Source of the DNA: Seohaeicola saemankumensis
Lineage (GTDB): Bacteria > Pseudomonadota > Alphaproteobacteria > Rhodobacterales > Rhodobacteraceae
Length of the DNA: 64,000 nt
Reading direction: 5' to 3'
NCBI RefSeq assembly: GCF_021021435.1
Contig: NZ_JAINWI010000014.1
Coordinates: forward strand, 62,001 to 126,000
The position numbers and the translations under genes are program-made. Below are positions 27,131 to 36,023 of this stretch, piece by piece; positions within the stretch are counted from its first letter, which is position 1, and each line of letters begins with the position of its first letter. The notes under the pieces were generated by a model. The model saw only the letters and a list, made by a program, of their open reading frames with translations, made no database searches and was not told the DNA's origin.

Positions 27131-27928
27131 ATGTATGACGCGCCTATTTCGGAGACAAGAGTGACCCAAAATGAAATGAAAATCACCGCGCGCGGCGTTC
27201 AGGTCTTCTATGGCGAGAAGCAGGCCCTGATCAATGTGGACGTGGACATTCTGGACCATACCGTGACCGCCTTCATCGGTCCGTCCGGCTGCGGCAAATC
27301 CACCTTTTTGCGCTGCCTGAACCGCATGAATGACACCGTCGCCAGCGCCCGCGTCGAGGGCGAGATCCTGCTGGATGGCGAGAACATCTATGACAAGCGC
27401 GTTGATCCTGTCCAGTTGCGCGCCAAGGTGGGGATGGTGTTCCAGAAGCCGAACCCCTTTCCCAAGTCGATCTATGACAACGTGGCCTATGGCCCCAAGA
27501 TCCACGGACTGACCCGCAACAAGGCCGAACTGGACCAGATCGTCGAAGAAAGCCTGCGGAAAGCCGCGCTGTGGAACGAAGTCAAGGATCGCCTGCACGA
27601 GGCAGGCACCGGCCTGTCGGGTGGCCAGCAACAACGCCTGTGCATCGCGCGCGCCGTGGCCACAGCGCCCGAAGTGCTGCTGATGGACGAGCCCTGTTCC
27701 GCGCTGGACCCGATTGCCACCGCTCAGGTCGAGGAACTGATCGACGAATTGCGCGCCAGCTTTTCCGTGGTCATTGTGACTCACTCGATGCAGCAAGCCG
27801 CCCGCGTCAGCCAGAAGACGGCCTTCTTCCATCTTGGCAGCCTCGTCGAATATGGAGATACCAACCATATCTTCACCAATCCTACGGACCCGCGCACCGA
27901 AAGCTACATCACCGGCCGGATCGGTTGA
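27131..27928 (+). CDS. pstB: phosphate ABC transporter ATPase PstB
   Basis: A 265-residue ATPase. ATG 27131 is preferred over ATG 27113 because AGGAAA then lies 7-8 bases upstream. Walker A is GPSGCGKST, the signature [15 protein letters not shown], Walker [12 protein letters not shown], and the H-loop IVTHSMQQA. The PstB-type segment [18 protein letters not shown] is present. It energises PstCA and takes part in phosphate signalling to PhoR through PhoU. Confidence 0.96.
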   Translation: MYDAPISETRVTQNEMKITARGVQVFYGEKQALINVDVDILDHTVTAFIGPSGCGKSTFLRCLNRMNDTVASARVEGEILLDGENIYDKRVDPVQLRAKVGMVFQKPNPFPKSIYDNVAYGPKIHGLTRNKAELDQIVEESLRKAALWNEVKDRLHEAGTGLSGGQQQRLCIARAVATAPEVLLMDEPCSALDPIATAQVEELIDELRASFSVVIVTHSMQQAARVSQKTAFFHLGSLVEYGDTNHIFTNPTDPRTESYITGRIG

Positions 27929-27991
27929 TCCTGCGACCGCGTGCCCTGCACAGGGCGGCGCATCGTTCAACAGAACAGGAAGACAGACCCC

Positions 27992-28717
27992 ATGTCCGAC
28001 AATAGCAAGCAACATATCGCCTCGGCCTTCGACCGGGATCTTGAAGGCATTCAAGGGCAGATCATCAAAATGGGTGGTCTGGTCGAGGCCGCCATACTTG
28101 ATGCAGCCCAATCACTGGCCGAACGGGACGAGGAACTTGCCGAAAAGGTCCGCGCCGGCGACCGCGCCATTGATGAGTTGGAGGAGCTGATCAACGAAAC
28201 AGCAGCCCGCGTCATCGCCTTGCGCGCGCCCACCGCTGTGGACCTGCGGGTAGTGCTGTCGGTCATGAAGATCAGCGCCAATCTGGAACGGATCGGTGAC
28301 TATGCCAAGAACATGGCCAAGCGCACATCCGTTCTGGTGCAGATGAGCCCGATCAATGGCAGCCATGCCGCCCTGCGCCGCATGGCCCGCGAGGTGCAAC
28401 TAATGCTCAAGGATGCGCTGGATGCCTATATCCACCGCGATCCCGAACTGGCGATGGACGTGATCCAGCGCGACCGCGATGTGGACCAGATGTATAACGC
28501 GTTGTTCCGTGAATTCCTGACCTTCATGATGGAAGATCCGCGCAATATCACCGCCTGCATGCACCTGCATTTCATCGCCAAGAATACCGAGCGGATGGGC
28601 GATCACGTTACATCCATCGCCGAACAGGTCGTGTATCTGGTCACGGGCGAAATGCCCGAAGACCAGCGCCCCAAGGGTGACAATGTCTCGTTCACACTCC
28701 CCGATGTGAAAGGTTAG
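27992..28717 (+). CDS. phoU: phosphate signalling protein PhoU
   Basis: A 241-residue all-helical protein starting at ATG 27992 with CAGGAAG 9-15 bases upstream. It has two PhoU repeats: ISANLERIGDYAKNMAKR (about 90-107) and IAKNTERMGDHVTSIAEQ (about 195-212), each with the E/DxxxD metal-cluster motif. It links Pst transport state to PhoR kinase activity. phoB follows after 4 bases. Confidence 0.95.
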   Translation: MSDNSKQHIASAFDRDLEGIQGQIIKMGGLVEAAILDAAQSLAERDEELAEKVRAGDRAIDELEELINETAARVIALRAPTAVDLRVVLSVMKISANLERIGDYAKNMAKRTSVLVQMSPINGSHAALRRMAREVQLMLKDALDAYIHRDPELAMDVIQRDRDVDQMYNALFREFLTFMMEDPRNITACMHLHFIAKNTERMGDHVTSIAEQVVYLVTGEMPEDQRPKGDNVSFTLPDVKG

Positions 28718-28721
28718 GACA

Positions 28722-29411
28722 ATGGCAGCCGATCAACCTACGGTCCTGATCGTCGAGGATGAACCTGCCCAACGCGAAGTGCTCGCCTATAACCTGGAAG
28801 CAGAAGGCTTCCGCGTCAGCCGCGCCGCCAATGGCGAGGAAGCCCTGCTGCTGGTCGCCGAGGACGCCCCCGACCTGATCGTGCTGGACTGGATGCTGCC
28901 CAATGTCTCGGGCATAGAGGTCTGCCGCCAGCTCAAGATGCGCGCCGATACGCGTCAGGTGCCGGTCATCATGCTCTCGGCCCGCTCGGAAGAGGTGGAC
29001 CGTGTGCGCGGGCTGGAAACTGGGGCGGATGACTATGTCATCAAACCCTATTCCGTGGTCGAGTTGATGGCGCGGGTGCGCGCGCAACTGCGCCGGACGC
29101 GCCCCTCGACCGTGGGCGGGCGTCTGGAGTATGACGATATCGTTCTGGACAGCGAAACCCACCGCGTGACCCGCAATGACAAACCGCTGAAACTGGGCCC
29201 GACCGAGTTTCGACTGCTATCTACTTTCATGGAGAAACCGGGCCGGGTCTGGAGCCGCGAACAACTGCTCGACCGTGTCTGGGGCCGCGACATCTATGTC
29301 GATACCCGCACCGTGGACGTCCATATCGGGCGCCTACGCAAAGCCCTGACCCTGCATGGCGGGGACGATCCGCTCCGCACTGTGCGCGGCGCGGGATACG
29401 CCTTGGGCTGA
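28722..29411 (+). CDS. phoB: phosphate regulon response regulator PhoB
   Basis: A 229-residue OmpR-type regulator. The receiver domain has the acidic pair ED (12-13), phospho-Asp56 in VLDWMLPN, Thr/Ser in MLSARS and Lys in YVIKPYS. The winged-helix domain (about 130-229) carries GPTEFRLLSTFMEKPGRVWSREQ-like sequence and DVHIGRLRKAL. It binds Pho boxes such as the one before pstS. It is the last gene of the operon; a composite repeat follows it. Confidence 0.95.
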   Translation: MAADQPTVLIVEDEPAQREVLAYNLEAEGFRVSRAANGEEALLLVAEDAPDLIVLDWMLPNVSGIEVCRQLKMRADTRQVPVIMLSARSEEVDRVRGLETGADDYVIKPYSVVELMARVRAQLRRTRPSTVGGRLEYDDIVLDSETHRVTRNDKPLKLGPTEFRLLSTFMEKPGRVWSREQLLDRVWGRDIYVDTRTVDVHIGRLRKALTLHGGDDPLRTVRGAGYALG

Positions 29412-29434
29412 TCCGCAGCCTTATCACGCGGGCA

Positions 29435-29504
29435 GGGGGGCTGTCTGCCCCCCACGTTCTGCGATGCAGAACGCCCCCCCGAGGATATTTTCAGCAAGAA
29501 GAAA
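29435..29504 (+). repeat. composite intergenic repeat, copy 1
   Basis: Three parts in order: stem GGGGGGC/GCCCCCC (29435-29453), stem GTTCTGC-gat-GCAGAAC (29456-29472), a C7 run, then the box GAGGATATTTTCAGC plus AAGAAGAAA (29481-29504). Copy 2 (40764) has the same plan with a different inner stem. It lies between convergent phoB and the LysR gene, so it may also act as terminator. Confidence 0.75.
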
Positions 29505-29513
29505 CCGGCCGGA

Positions 29514-30422
29514 TCAGCGTGGCAGCGTGTCTTCCTCGCCTGTCTGGGTCGCCAGCCAGTCGCGGAACAGGCCAAGCGCGCTGTCCTGCGCCTTGGACTT
29601 GGGCCAAACCAGATAGTAGTTGCCCCGCGTCCGTGTCGGCCCGCCAAAGGCCATTACCAGACGACCGGCCGCCAGATCCTGCTCGGCCAGATAATCGGGC
29701 AGCAAGGCCACGCCCAACCCGTGCAGGGCGGCTTGCGTGATCGTCGAGAACTGGTCGTAAAGCGTGCCTTGCGGCGGCTCTTGCGTGACACCATGCGCGG
29801 CGAACCAGTCCGCCCAAGCCCGCGGGCGCGTTTCGATATGCAAAAGCGGCAGCGCCAATACATCGCCCGCACGTCGCAGCGGACGCCGCATCGCCAGCTC
29901 CGGTGTGCAGACCGCAACCACAGTTTCCGTTCTAAGAAGCATATGGTCGGTTGCGGGCCAATCCGCATCGCCGTAATGGATCGCCGCATCAAAGGGTTGC
30001 GTGGCAAAGTTGAAAGGCGCCAGACGCGTGGCCATGTTGATCGTGACCTCGGGATGCAGGCGCGCGAAGTCAGCCAGACGCGGCACCAGCCAGCGCATTC
30101 CAAAGGTCGGCAAGATCGCCAGATCCAATGTGCCACCACGCGGTTGCACGCGCAGACGCAGCGAGGCCTGCGCGATCTGGTGAAGCGCCTCGCGCACCTC
30201 GGTCACATAGGCGCGGGCAGGGGGTGTCAGTTCCATCCGTCGCCCGTCGCGGATGATCAGCGGCACCGCCATCTGCGTCTCGAGCGTCTGCAATTGACGG
30301 CTGACAGCACTTTGCGTCAGCGACAACTCTTCTGCCACCGCCGTGGCACTGCCCAGACGGTCAAGCGCCTCGAGCGCGCGCAGCGAGGCAATAGAGGGCA
30401 GGAAACGGCGCGGTGCGATCAT
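29514..30422 (-). CDS. LysR family regulator, probably of the adjacent gcdH
   Basis: A 302-residue LysR-type protein of the GcvA-like branch. The wHTH is at residues about 8-65 ([35 protein letters not shown]). The effector domain is at about 93-295 with [20 protein letters not shown] at its start. It is divergent from the glutaryl-CoA dehydrogenase gene, an arrangement found in other proteobacteria where a LysR protein controls gcdH; the ligand (glutarate or glutaryl-CoA) is inferred. A 6-7-6 palindrome in the shared region could be the operator. Confidence 0.88.
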   Translation of the reverse strand: MIAPRRFLPSIASLRALEALDRLGSATAVAEELSLTQSAVSRQLQTLETQMAVPLIIRDGRRMELTPPARAYVTEVREALHQIAQASLRLRVQPRGGTLDLAILPTFGMRWLVPRLADFARLHPEVTINMATRLAPFNFATQPFDAAIHYGDADWPATDHMLLRTETVVAVCTPELAMRRPLRRAGDVLALPLLHIETRPRAWADWFAAHGVTQEPPQGTLYDQFSTITQAALHGLGVALLPDYLAEQDLAAGRLVMAFGGPTRTRGNYYLVWPKSKAQDSALGLFRDWLATQTGEEDTLPR

Positions 30423-30523
30423 CTATGCGTTTTACTCATGCCAAGATGCAAAACTATCGTTTCATCATGCAAGGATTATGCTGTACCCTTTCCCGAAATA
30501 CCACAACTGCGCGCAAAAAACTC

Positions 30524-30542
30524 ATGATCTGTGATAGATCAT
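30524..30542. promoter_or_regulatory. palindrome in LysR/gcdH intergenic region, candidate operator
   Basis: ATGATC-N7-GATCAT, perfect dyad, 33 bases before the gcdH start. It contains a T-N11-A pattern as expected for LysR-type sites. Confidence 0.45.
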
Positions 30543-30574
30543 TCCGCGCAACACCCAACAGAAAAGAGGTCCCC

Positions 30575-31807
30575 ATGAACGAGATGAGCCGCCAAGCCCC
30601 GAAATTGCGCGCCAAGGATGCCCCCGATCTGGGACAGTTCGACTGGGCCGACGCCTTCCGTCTGGACGAGCAACTGACCGAGGAAGAGCGCATGATGCGC
30701 GACTCGGCCCATGCCTATGCACAGGAAAAGTTGCAGCCCCGCGTGCTGAAAGCATTTGCCGACGAGCATACAGACCCCGAGATTTTCCGCGAGATGGGCG
30801 AAATGGGCCTGCTGGGTGTCACCACACCCGAGGAATATGGCGGGTTGGGGGCCGGCTATGTCTCCTATGGTCTGGTCGCACGCGAGGTTGAGCGGATCGA
30901 TTCGGGCTACCGGTCGATGATGTCGGTGCAATCCAGCCTTGTGATGTATCCGATCTATGCGTACGGCTCGGAAGAGCAGCGCCAGAAATATCTGCCGAAA
31001 CTGGCCAGTGGTGAATGGATCGGCTGTTTTGGCCTGACCGAACCCGATGCCGGTTCCGATCCCGCAGGCATGAAGACCCGCGCGGTCAAGACCGATGGCG
31101 GCTATGTCATCACCGGTTCCAAGATGTGGATTTCCAACGCGCCGATCGCGGATGTTTTCGTGGTCTGGGCCAAGTCGGACGCGCATGGCGGCAAGATCCG
31201 TGGCTTCGTTCTGGAAAAGGGCATGAAGGGCCTGAGCGCGCCCAAGATCGGCAACAAGATGTCACTGCGCGCCTCGATCACTGGCGAGATCGTGATGGAC
31301 AATGTCGAAGTAGGCGAGGAGGCGTTACTGCCGCATGTCGAAGGGTTGAAAGGTCCGTTCGGCTGTCTGAACCGTGCCCGTTACGGCATCAGCTGGGGCG
31401 TTCTGGGGGCCGCCGAATTCTGCTGGCATGCAGCGCGCCAATACGGGTTGGACCGCCACCAGTTCAAGCGCCCGTTGGCGCAAACGCAGCTTTTCCAAAA
31501 AAAGCTGGCCGATATGCAGACCGAGATCGCATTGGGCCTTCAAGCTAGCCTGCAAGTGGGCCGCCTGATGGATCAGGCCAAGGCCGCGCCCGAGATGATC
31601 AGCATCGTCAAGCGCAACAACTGCGGCAAAGCCCTTGATATTGCACGCATGTCCCGCGACATGCACGGCGGCAACGGGATTTCGCTGGAATTCGGAGTGA
31701 TCCGCCATATGGTAAACCTTGAAACGGTAAACACCTATGAAGGCGCACATGATGTCCATGCGCTGATCCTTGGCCGCGCTCAAACAGGGTTGCAGGCGTT
31801 TTTCTGA
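30575..31807 (+). CDS. gcdH: glutaryl-CoA dehydrogenase (acyl-CoA dehydrogenase family)
   Basis: A 410-residue flavoenzyme starting at ATG 30575 with AAGAGG 7 bases upstream; the frame is open further upstream but that part is the regulator region. FAD- and substrate-binding segments: [61 protein letters not shown]. The catalytic Glu lies in [13 protein letters not shown] (about 370), and the DMHGGNGIS motif is typical of GCDH. It oxidises and decarboxylates glutaryl-CoA to crotonyl-CoA in lysine/tryptophan breakdown. The CoA-transferase gene that often accompanies it is not here. Confidence 0.93.
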   Translation: MNEMSRQAPKLRAKDAPDLGQFDWADAFRLDEQLTEEERMMRDSAHAYAQEKLQPRVLKAFADEHTDPEIFREMGEMGLLGVTTPEEYGGLGAGYVSYGLVAREVERIDSGYRSMMSVQSSLVMYPIYAYGSEEQRQKYLPKLASGEWIGCFGLTEPDAGSDPAGMKTRAVKTDGGYVITGSKMWISNAPIADVFVVWAKSDAHGGKIRGFVLEKGMKGLSAPKIGNKMSLRASITGEIVMDNVEVGEEALLPHVEGLKGPFGCLNRARYGISWGVLGAAEFCWHAARQYGLDRHQFKRPLAQTQLFQKKLADMQTEIALGLQASLQVGRLMDQAKAAPEMISIVKRNNCGKALDIARMSRDMHGGNGISLEFGVIRHMVNLETVNTYEGAHDVHALILGRAQTGLQAFF

Positions 31808-31906
31808 TCCAGGCATCCGGCAAGGCTGAAAACTTCAACGGTGCGTTTGCCAAATGGCAGGCGCACCGTTATCATTTGGGCAATGGTTTTTTCCGGCAGA
31901 GGCGTC

Positions 31907-33175
31907 ATGAAGGCAGATCTGAACCTGTGGCGAGACAGTGCGAAAGAGAACTTCCAAGCCGATGTTTTTGCGGAAGAAACATCGGCTGATCTTTGCATCC
32001 TCGGCGGCGGTTTCACCGGCTGCGCCGCAGCCCTGACAGCGGCACGGGACGGTGCGTCGGTACTGTTGCTGGAGGCCGAAACCATCGGTCATGGCGGATC
32101 GGGGCGCAATGTCGGGCTGGTCAATGCAGGGCTTTGGTTGCCGCCGCAAGCTGTCTGCGACGCGTTGGGCCAGGGGCAGGGCTCAAGGCTGAACACAGCC
32201 CTTGCAGCCGCACCCGGCCAGGTTTTTGACCTGATCGAGGACTACGATATCGCCTGTGAGCCGGTTCAGTCAGGCACACTGCATTGCGCGCATTCCCTAA
32301 AGGGTTTCAACGACTTGTGCAGCAGGTATGAACAACAACGGGCGCTTGGCGCGCCAGTGACATTGCTGGATGCGGGACAGGCGCAGGACAGGACAGGAAC
32401 AGCACGGGTATATGGTGCCTTGCACGATGCGCGCGCAGGCACGATCCAGCCCTTGGCCTACGCGCGCGGCCTTGCGCGCGCCGCAGCACAGCATGGCGCA
32501 CGCATCTTTGAGCATAGCCCCGTGACCTCGGCTACGAGACAGGGCCGCTCATGGCTCATAAACACGCCACAAGGAACTGTTATTGCGCGCAAAATACTCG
32601 TGGCTACCAATGCTTACCACCAGCCGTTCAAAGGTACGGATGTGCCCCCGACAACGCCGGTGCACTACTTCCAGCTTGCCACCGCGCCGCTGGGTCACAA
32701 TATCGGTGCACAGGTTCTGCCGGGCGGCGAGGGCTGTTGGGACACTGGAACAGTGATGACGTCATTCCGCAAGGACCAGGCCGGACGTCTGATCATCGGC
32801 GCGATGGGAAATCCGGACGGGTTGGGCCTGCATGAAGCATGGGCAAAGCGTATGCTGGCAAGGCTGTTTCCGCAGGTTGGCGATACTCCATTCGAGCATT
32901 TCTGGTCGGGGCAGATCTCGATGACCTCTGATCATATTCCCAAGGTGATGCGTCTGGGCGGCGACGGTTTTGCCGTGTTCGGCTATTCCGGACGCGGCAT
33001 CGGTCCGGGCACGGTGATTGGCACAGCCGCCGCGCGAACCTTGCTATCGGGGGACGAAGCGCTGTTACCGCTTGATGCGGTCGACGGCTATTCGGAAGGC
33101 TTCACAACGGCCAAAGGGCAGTTCTACGAGCTTGCAGCACGTCTGACACATGCCAGCGGGGCACGGCTGGGGTAA
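31907..33175 (+). CDS. FAD-dependent oxidoreductase, DAO family
   Basis: A 422-residue protein starting at ATG 31907 (GAGG 5 bases upstream). The Rossmann motif is LCILGGGFTGCAAAL (about 29-43), with GGSGRNVGLVNAG next, and the C-terminal flavin contact FGYSGRGIGPGT. This layout fits amine or amino acid oxidases such as gamma-glutamylputrescine oxidase and sarcosine oxidase-like enzymes. No neighbour fixes the substrate. It lies 100 bases after gcdH and may be read from the same promoter. Confidence 0.85.
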   Translation: MKADLNLWRDSAKENFQADVFAEETSADLCILGGGFTGCAAALTAARDGASVLLLEAETIGHGGSGRNVGLVNAGLWLPPQAVCDALGQGQGSRLNTALAAAPGQVFDLIEDYDIACEPVQSGTLHCAHSLKGFNDLCSRYEQQRALGAPVTLLDAGQAQDRTGTARVYGALHDARAGTIQPLAYARGLARAAAQHGARIFEHSPVTSATRQGRSWLINTPQGTVIARKILVATNAYHQPFKGTDVPPTTPVHYFQLATAPLGHNIGAQVLPGGEGCWDTGTVMTSFRKDQAGRLIIGAMGNPDGLGLHEAWAKRMLARLFPQVGDTPFEHFWSGQISMTSDHIPKVMRLGGDGFAVFGYSGRGIGPGTVIGTAAARTLLSGDEALLPLDAVDGYSEGFTTAKGQFYELAARLTHASGARLG

Positions 33176-33408
33176 TATCGAACCGAATGCATTAGTCGCA
33201 TAATCAGTATTATGTTAATATTAGATAGACCCAAAACCGCAGGCCAAGCATATATAGCCTTGCAAAAACAATACCCTAGACACGTCTTTCGATGTTGCTT
33301 CCCATCTGTTGCATGATGTCTTTGATCTGCGCCTGCATCTACAGTCCCTCTCGACAGTGCGGGCTGTGCATGGCTATCTATACGCGAAGAAAAGAGAATG
33401 CGAACAAC

Positions 33409-33867
33409 ATGTCCAAGCTGCTGATCCTGAACGGCCCCAACCTCAACCTGCTGGGCACACGCCAGCCCGAGGTCTATGGCCGTGTGACGCTGGACGATAT
33501 CAATGCGCTCTGCGCAAAGGAAGCATCACGGCTGGGCCTGAGCGTTGACTGCCTGCAATCCAACCATGAAGGCGCGCTGATTGATGCGGTGCATGCCGCA
33601 CGCGGGCAACATGCGGGGATCGTGCTGAATGCCGGTGCCTATACCCATACTTCCGTCGCGCTTATGGATGCGATTGCCTCGGCCGCAGTGCCATTGGTCG
33701 AGGTGCATCTGTCCAACATTCATGCGCGCGAGGCGTTTCGCCACAAGTCCTATATCGCGCCGGTGGCCCTTGGACAGATCTGCGGGTTCGGCGCGACAGG
33801 ATATATTCTAGCGATACAGGCGCTGGCCGCACATCTGGCTGCCCAATCCGGGAAAGCCTCCACATGA
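33409..33867 (+). CDS. aroQ: type II 3-dehydroquinate dehydratase
   Basis: A 152-residue enzyme starting at ATG 33409 (MSKLLILNGPNLNLLG). Active-site parts: NLNLLGTRQPEVYG (Arg and Tyr), SNHEGALIDA, NAGAYTHTSVALMDA, EVHLSNIHAREAFRHKS. It dehydrates 3-dehydroquinate in the shikimate pathway. The upstream 233 bp are AT-rich and contain TATTATGTTAATATTA near 33210, a likely promoter area. Its stop overlaps the LuxR-type gene by 4 bases (ATGA), an unusual coupling of an aromatic pathway enzyme with a regulator. Confidence 0.95.
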   Translation: MSKLLILNGPNLNLLGTRQPEVYGRVTLDDINALCAKEASRLGLSVDCLQSNHEGALIDAVHAARGQHAGIVLNAGAYTHTSVALMDAIASAAVPLVEVHLSNIHAREAFRHKSYIAPVALGQICGFGATGYILAIQALAAHLAAQSGKAST

Positions 33868-34619
33868 CCATCAACCGGTATCTGGAATCGCTGACAAACG
33901 CCCAGACGCTGGAAGAGCTGTGGGATATGCATTGTCGCAAAATGGCCGGTTACGGCTTTGACCGTCTTCTTTACGGCTTCACACGCTATCGCAACGGCAC
34001 ATCGCTGGGAGATCCCGATGATTTCGTGATCCTGACAAACCATCCCACCACCTATGCGGAAACATTCATCTCGGAAGGGTTCTATTTCCACGGACCGATG
34101 GTGCGTTGGGCGCTGGACAATGAAGGCGCCTGTAGTTGGCGTGTCGTGGCCGATATGATCCAGACCGGCAACATGACGCCCAGCGAGGCGCGTGTGATCC
34201 AGTTCAACTTGGCGCACAAGGTCAATGCCGGCTACACGATCGGGTTCAAATCGGTCTCGCCCCGCGCCAAGGGCGGCATCGCGCTGACCGCGCGTGCCGA
34301 GCTGAGTCAGGATCAGGTCGACGCGCTGTGGGACCGGCACGGACAGGATATTCTGGTGATGAACAATGTCGCCCATCTGAAAATCCTCACCCTGCCCTAT
34401 ACTGCCCCCGGTCGCAGCCTGACCCGCCGCCAGCGCGAAGCGCTGGGCTGGGTCGGCGATGGCAAGACAACACAGGACATCGCCCTGCTGATGGGGCTGA
34501 CACCCGCCACGGTCGAGAAACACCTGCGACTGGCACGCGAGGCGCTGAATGTCGAAACAACAGCGCAGGCGGTGCTCAAGGCGGCGCTGCAGAATCAAAT
34601 GTTCGTTTTGGACGCTTGA
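33864..34619 (+). CDS. LuxR family regulator with divergent autoinducer-binding domain (LuxR solo)
   Basis: A 251-residue protein. Residues about 15-170 form an autoinducer-binding domain; residues about 185-245 form a LuxR HTH (LTRRQREALGWVGDGKTTQDIALLMGLTPATVEKHL, quoted in part: TPATVEKHLRLAREAL). By eye alignment with TraR, the acyl-homoserine-lactone contacts are changed: Trp57 to Tyr, Tyr61 to Phe, Asp70 to Gly, while Pro71 and Trp85 remain. No luxI gene is in the window. It is therefore a solo regulator that may sense a different ligand. It is translationally coupled to aroQ. Confidence 0.88.
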   Translation: MTINRYLESLTNAQTLEELWDMHCRKMAGYGFDRLLYGFTRYRNGTSLGDPDDFVILTNHPTTYAETFISEGFYFHGPMVRWALDNEGACSWRVVADMIQTGNMTPSEARVIQFNLAHKVNAGYTIGFKSVSPRAKGGIALTARAELSQDQVDALWDRHGQDILVMNNVAHLKILTLPYTAPGRSLTRRQREALGWVGDGKTTQDIALLMGLTPATVEKHLRLAREALNVETTAQAVLKAALQNQMFVLDA

Positions 34620-34713
34620 CGCGCGCGCCCTGCCCTGCGCCGGCTCCATCCCCCAAAAAGCCAAGTCTGACGTTGCGTATTTTCAGGACTATCCGCGGCT
34701 GTGGTATGGAATA

Positions 34714-34761
34714 CCCTACCTCTTCGGCCTTTTTTTCAAGGGTTTCCGGCCAAAGGTAGGG
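34714..34761. repeat. long inverted repeat next to a CtrA box
   Basis: CCCTACCT (34714-34721) pairs with AGGTAGGG (34754-34761), and inside it GGCC (34726-34729) pairs with GGCC (34748-34751) around a T7-containing loop. It lies 15 bases from the CtrA box. Role unknown. Confidence 0.55.
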
Positions 34762-34775
34762 AAATCCAGACTACC

Positions 34776-34790
34776 TTAACCTTAGGTTAA
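34776..34790. promoter_or_regulatory. CtrA-type box in a gene-free region
   Basis: TTAACCTTAGGTTAA, an exact TTAA-N7-TTAA match that is also a full palindrome. No annotated gene starts next to it. Confidence 0.6.
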
Positions 34791-34977
34791 CCTGCATCCT
34801 GATCATGTTCCGTGAGTGGTGGCTTTGGCCAGGGAACACCGGGAAAGACCTTTGTGATACCGAAGCTCTCTAGCCCGTCCGGGTAACCGGAACCGTCGGC
34901 CTGCTTGTGTATTGATCCACTTGCAGGTCGGCAACTTGGACCGCCTCATCCATCCCGATACAGGCGGCCAAAAGAAA

Positions 34978-35007
34978 GACGGTGCCAACCCTGGGGGTGG
35001 CACCGTC
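34978..35007 (-). terminator. terminator downstream of tsf (distal)
   Basis: A 10-bp perfect stem GACGGTGCCA/TGGCACCGTC with a 10-base loop; leftward it is followed by TTTCTTTT. Confidence 0.75.
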
Positions 35008-35037
35008 GCTTTCTTTTCGGGCAATAGCCTTATGCAG

Positions 35038-35060
35038 AGGCCCCGACAGGATCGGGGCCT
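35038..35060 (-). terminator. hairpin downstream of tsf (proximal)
   Basis: A 9-bp perfect stem AGGCCCCGA/TCGGGGCCT 10 bases after the tsf stop, without a long T tract. Confidence 0.55.
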
Positions 35061-35070
35061 AGCAGATGGG

Positions 35071-35946
35071 TCAGCCGCGACCGACCTTGGCCACTTCTGC
35101 GGCAAAGTCTTCTTTCTCGACCACGATGCCTTCGCCCACTTCCAGACGCAGGAAGCCTGTGATCTCGACGCCGGCCTCTTTGGCAGCAGCCTCGACCGTC
35201 AGGTCGGGGTTCACAACGAATGCCTGACCCAGCAAGGTAACTTCGGCCATGAATTTCTGCATCCGTCCCACGATCATCTTTTCGATCACGGCTTCAGGCT
35301 TGCCCGACTCGCGCGCGATTTCCATCTGGACGTTCTTTTCCTTCTCGACCACGGCGGGGTCCAGATCGGCCTGGCTCAGCGAGGCGGGGTTTGCCGCCGC
35401 GATATGCATGGCAACCTGACGCCCGAACGCGTCGTTTCCACCCTTCATGGCGACCAGAACGCCGATCTTTCCCATGCCGTCAGCAGCTGCGTTATGGACA
35501 TAGGACACAACGGTCTCGCCTTCGATCACGGACATGCGGCGTACCGACATGTTCTCGCCGATGGTGGCGATCTTTTCGGTCAGAACTTCCTCGACGGTCT
35601 TGCCGTTGACGTGGGCCGATTTCAGCTCTTCTACCGAGTTCACGCCCATGGCGGCCGTGGCAAAGCTGGCCACCATTGCCTGGAAATCGGCGTTCTTGCC
35701 AACAAAATCTGTCTCGGAGTTCACCTCGACAGCAACGCCGCGACCATCTTTGACCTGAACGGCCACAAGACCTTCGGCGGCGGTACGGTCAGATTTCTTG
35801 GCGGCTTTCGCCAGACCTTTGGTGCGCAGCCAGTCAATGGCGGCTTCCATGTCACCATCGGTTTCGGTCAGTGCTTTTTTTGCGTCCATCATGCCTGCGC
35901 CCGTACGGTCGCGCAGATCTTTTACCAGTGCAGCTGTGATCGCCAT
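35071..35946 (-). CDS. tsf: translation elongation factor Ts
   Basis: A 291-residue protein. The N-terminal UBA-like part ([24 protein letters not shown]) is the classical EF-Ts signature. The [10 protein letters not shown] motif (about 80-89, contacting EF-Tu) is present, and the dimerisation core follows. It regenerates EF-Tu-GTP. It is cotranscribed with rpsB; a hairpin lies in the 77-base gap between them. Confidence 0.97.
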   Translation of the reverse strand: MAITAALVKDLRDRTGAGMMDAKKALTETDGDMEAAIDWLRTKGLAKAAKKSDRTAAEGLVAVQVKDGRGVAVEVNSETDFVGKNADFQAMVASFATAAMGVNSVEELKSAHVNGKTVEEVLTEKIATIGENMSVRRMSVIEGETVVSYVHNAAADGMGKIGVLVAMKGGNDAFGRQVAMHIAAANPASLSQADLDPAVVEKEKNVQMEIARESGKPEAVIEKMIVGRMQKFMAEVTLLGQAFVVNPDLTVEAAAKEAGVEITGFLRLEVGEGIVVEKEDFAAEVAKVGRG

Positions 35947-35979
35947 CGCTCGGCTCTCCTCGGATGAATGAAATGGATG

Positions 35980-36002
35980 TGCGGGCGGTCATGCCGCCCG
36001 CA
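35980..36002 (-). terminator. intercistronic hairpin between rpsB and tsf
   Basis: A 9-bp perfect stem TGCGGGCGG/CCGCCCGCA with a 5-base loop and no T tract. It probably lowers read-through so that S2 and EF-Ts levels differ. Confidence 0.6.
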
Positions 36003-36023
36003 TGTATCAGTGTCGTGACAGGA

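Larger units (their letters stand above)
34620..35070. other. 451-bp convergent intergenic region
   Basis: Between the LuxR gene and tsf there is no convincing protein gene. It holds a long inverted repeat (34714-34761), a perfect CtrA box (34776-34790), a short frame from ATG 34805 of 22 codons with no good ribosome binding site, and two hairpins at the tsf end. Confidence 0.6.

Noticed and set aside
34801-34870. 22-codon frame from ATG 34805 as a small protein gene
   Set aside because: No ribosome binding site and an early stop; kept only as a note beside the CtrA box.
34795-34970. tRNA gene in the luxR-tsf gap
   Set aside because: No T-loop GTTCRANYC box or cloverleaf could be found.
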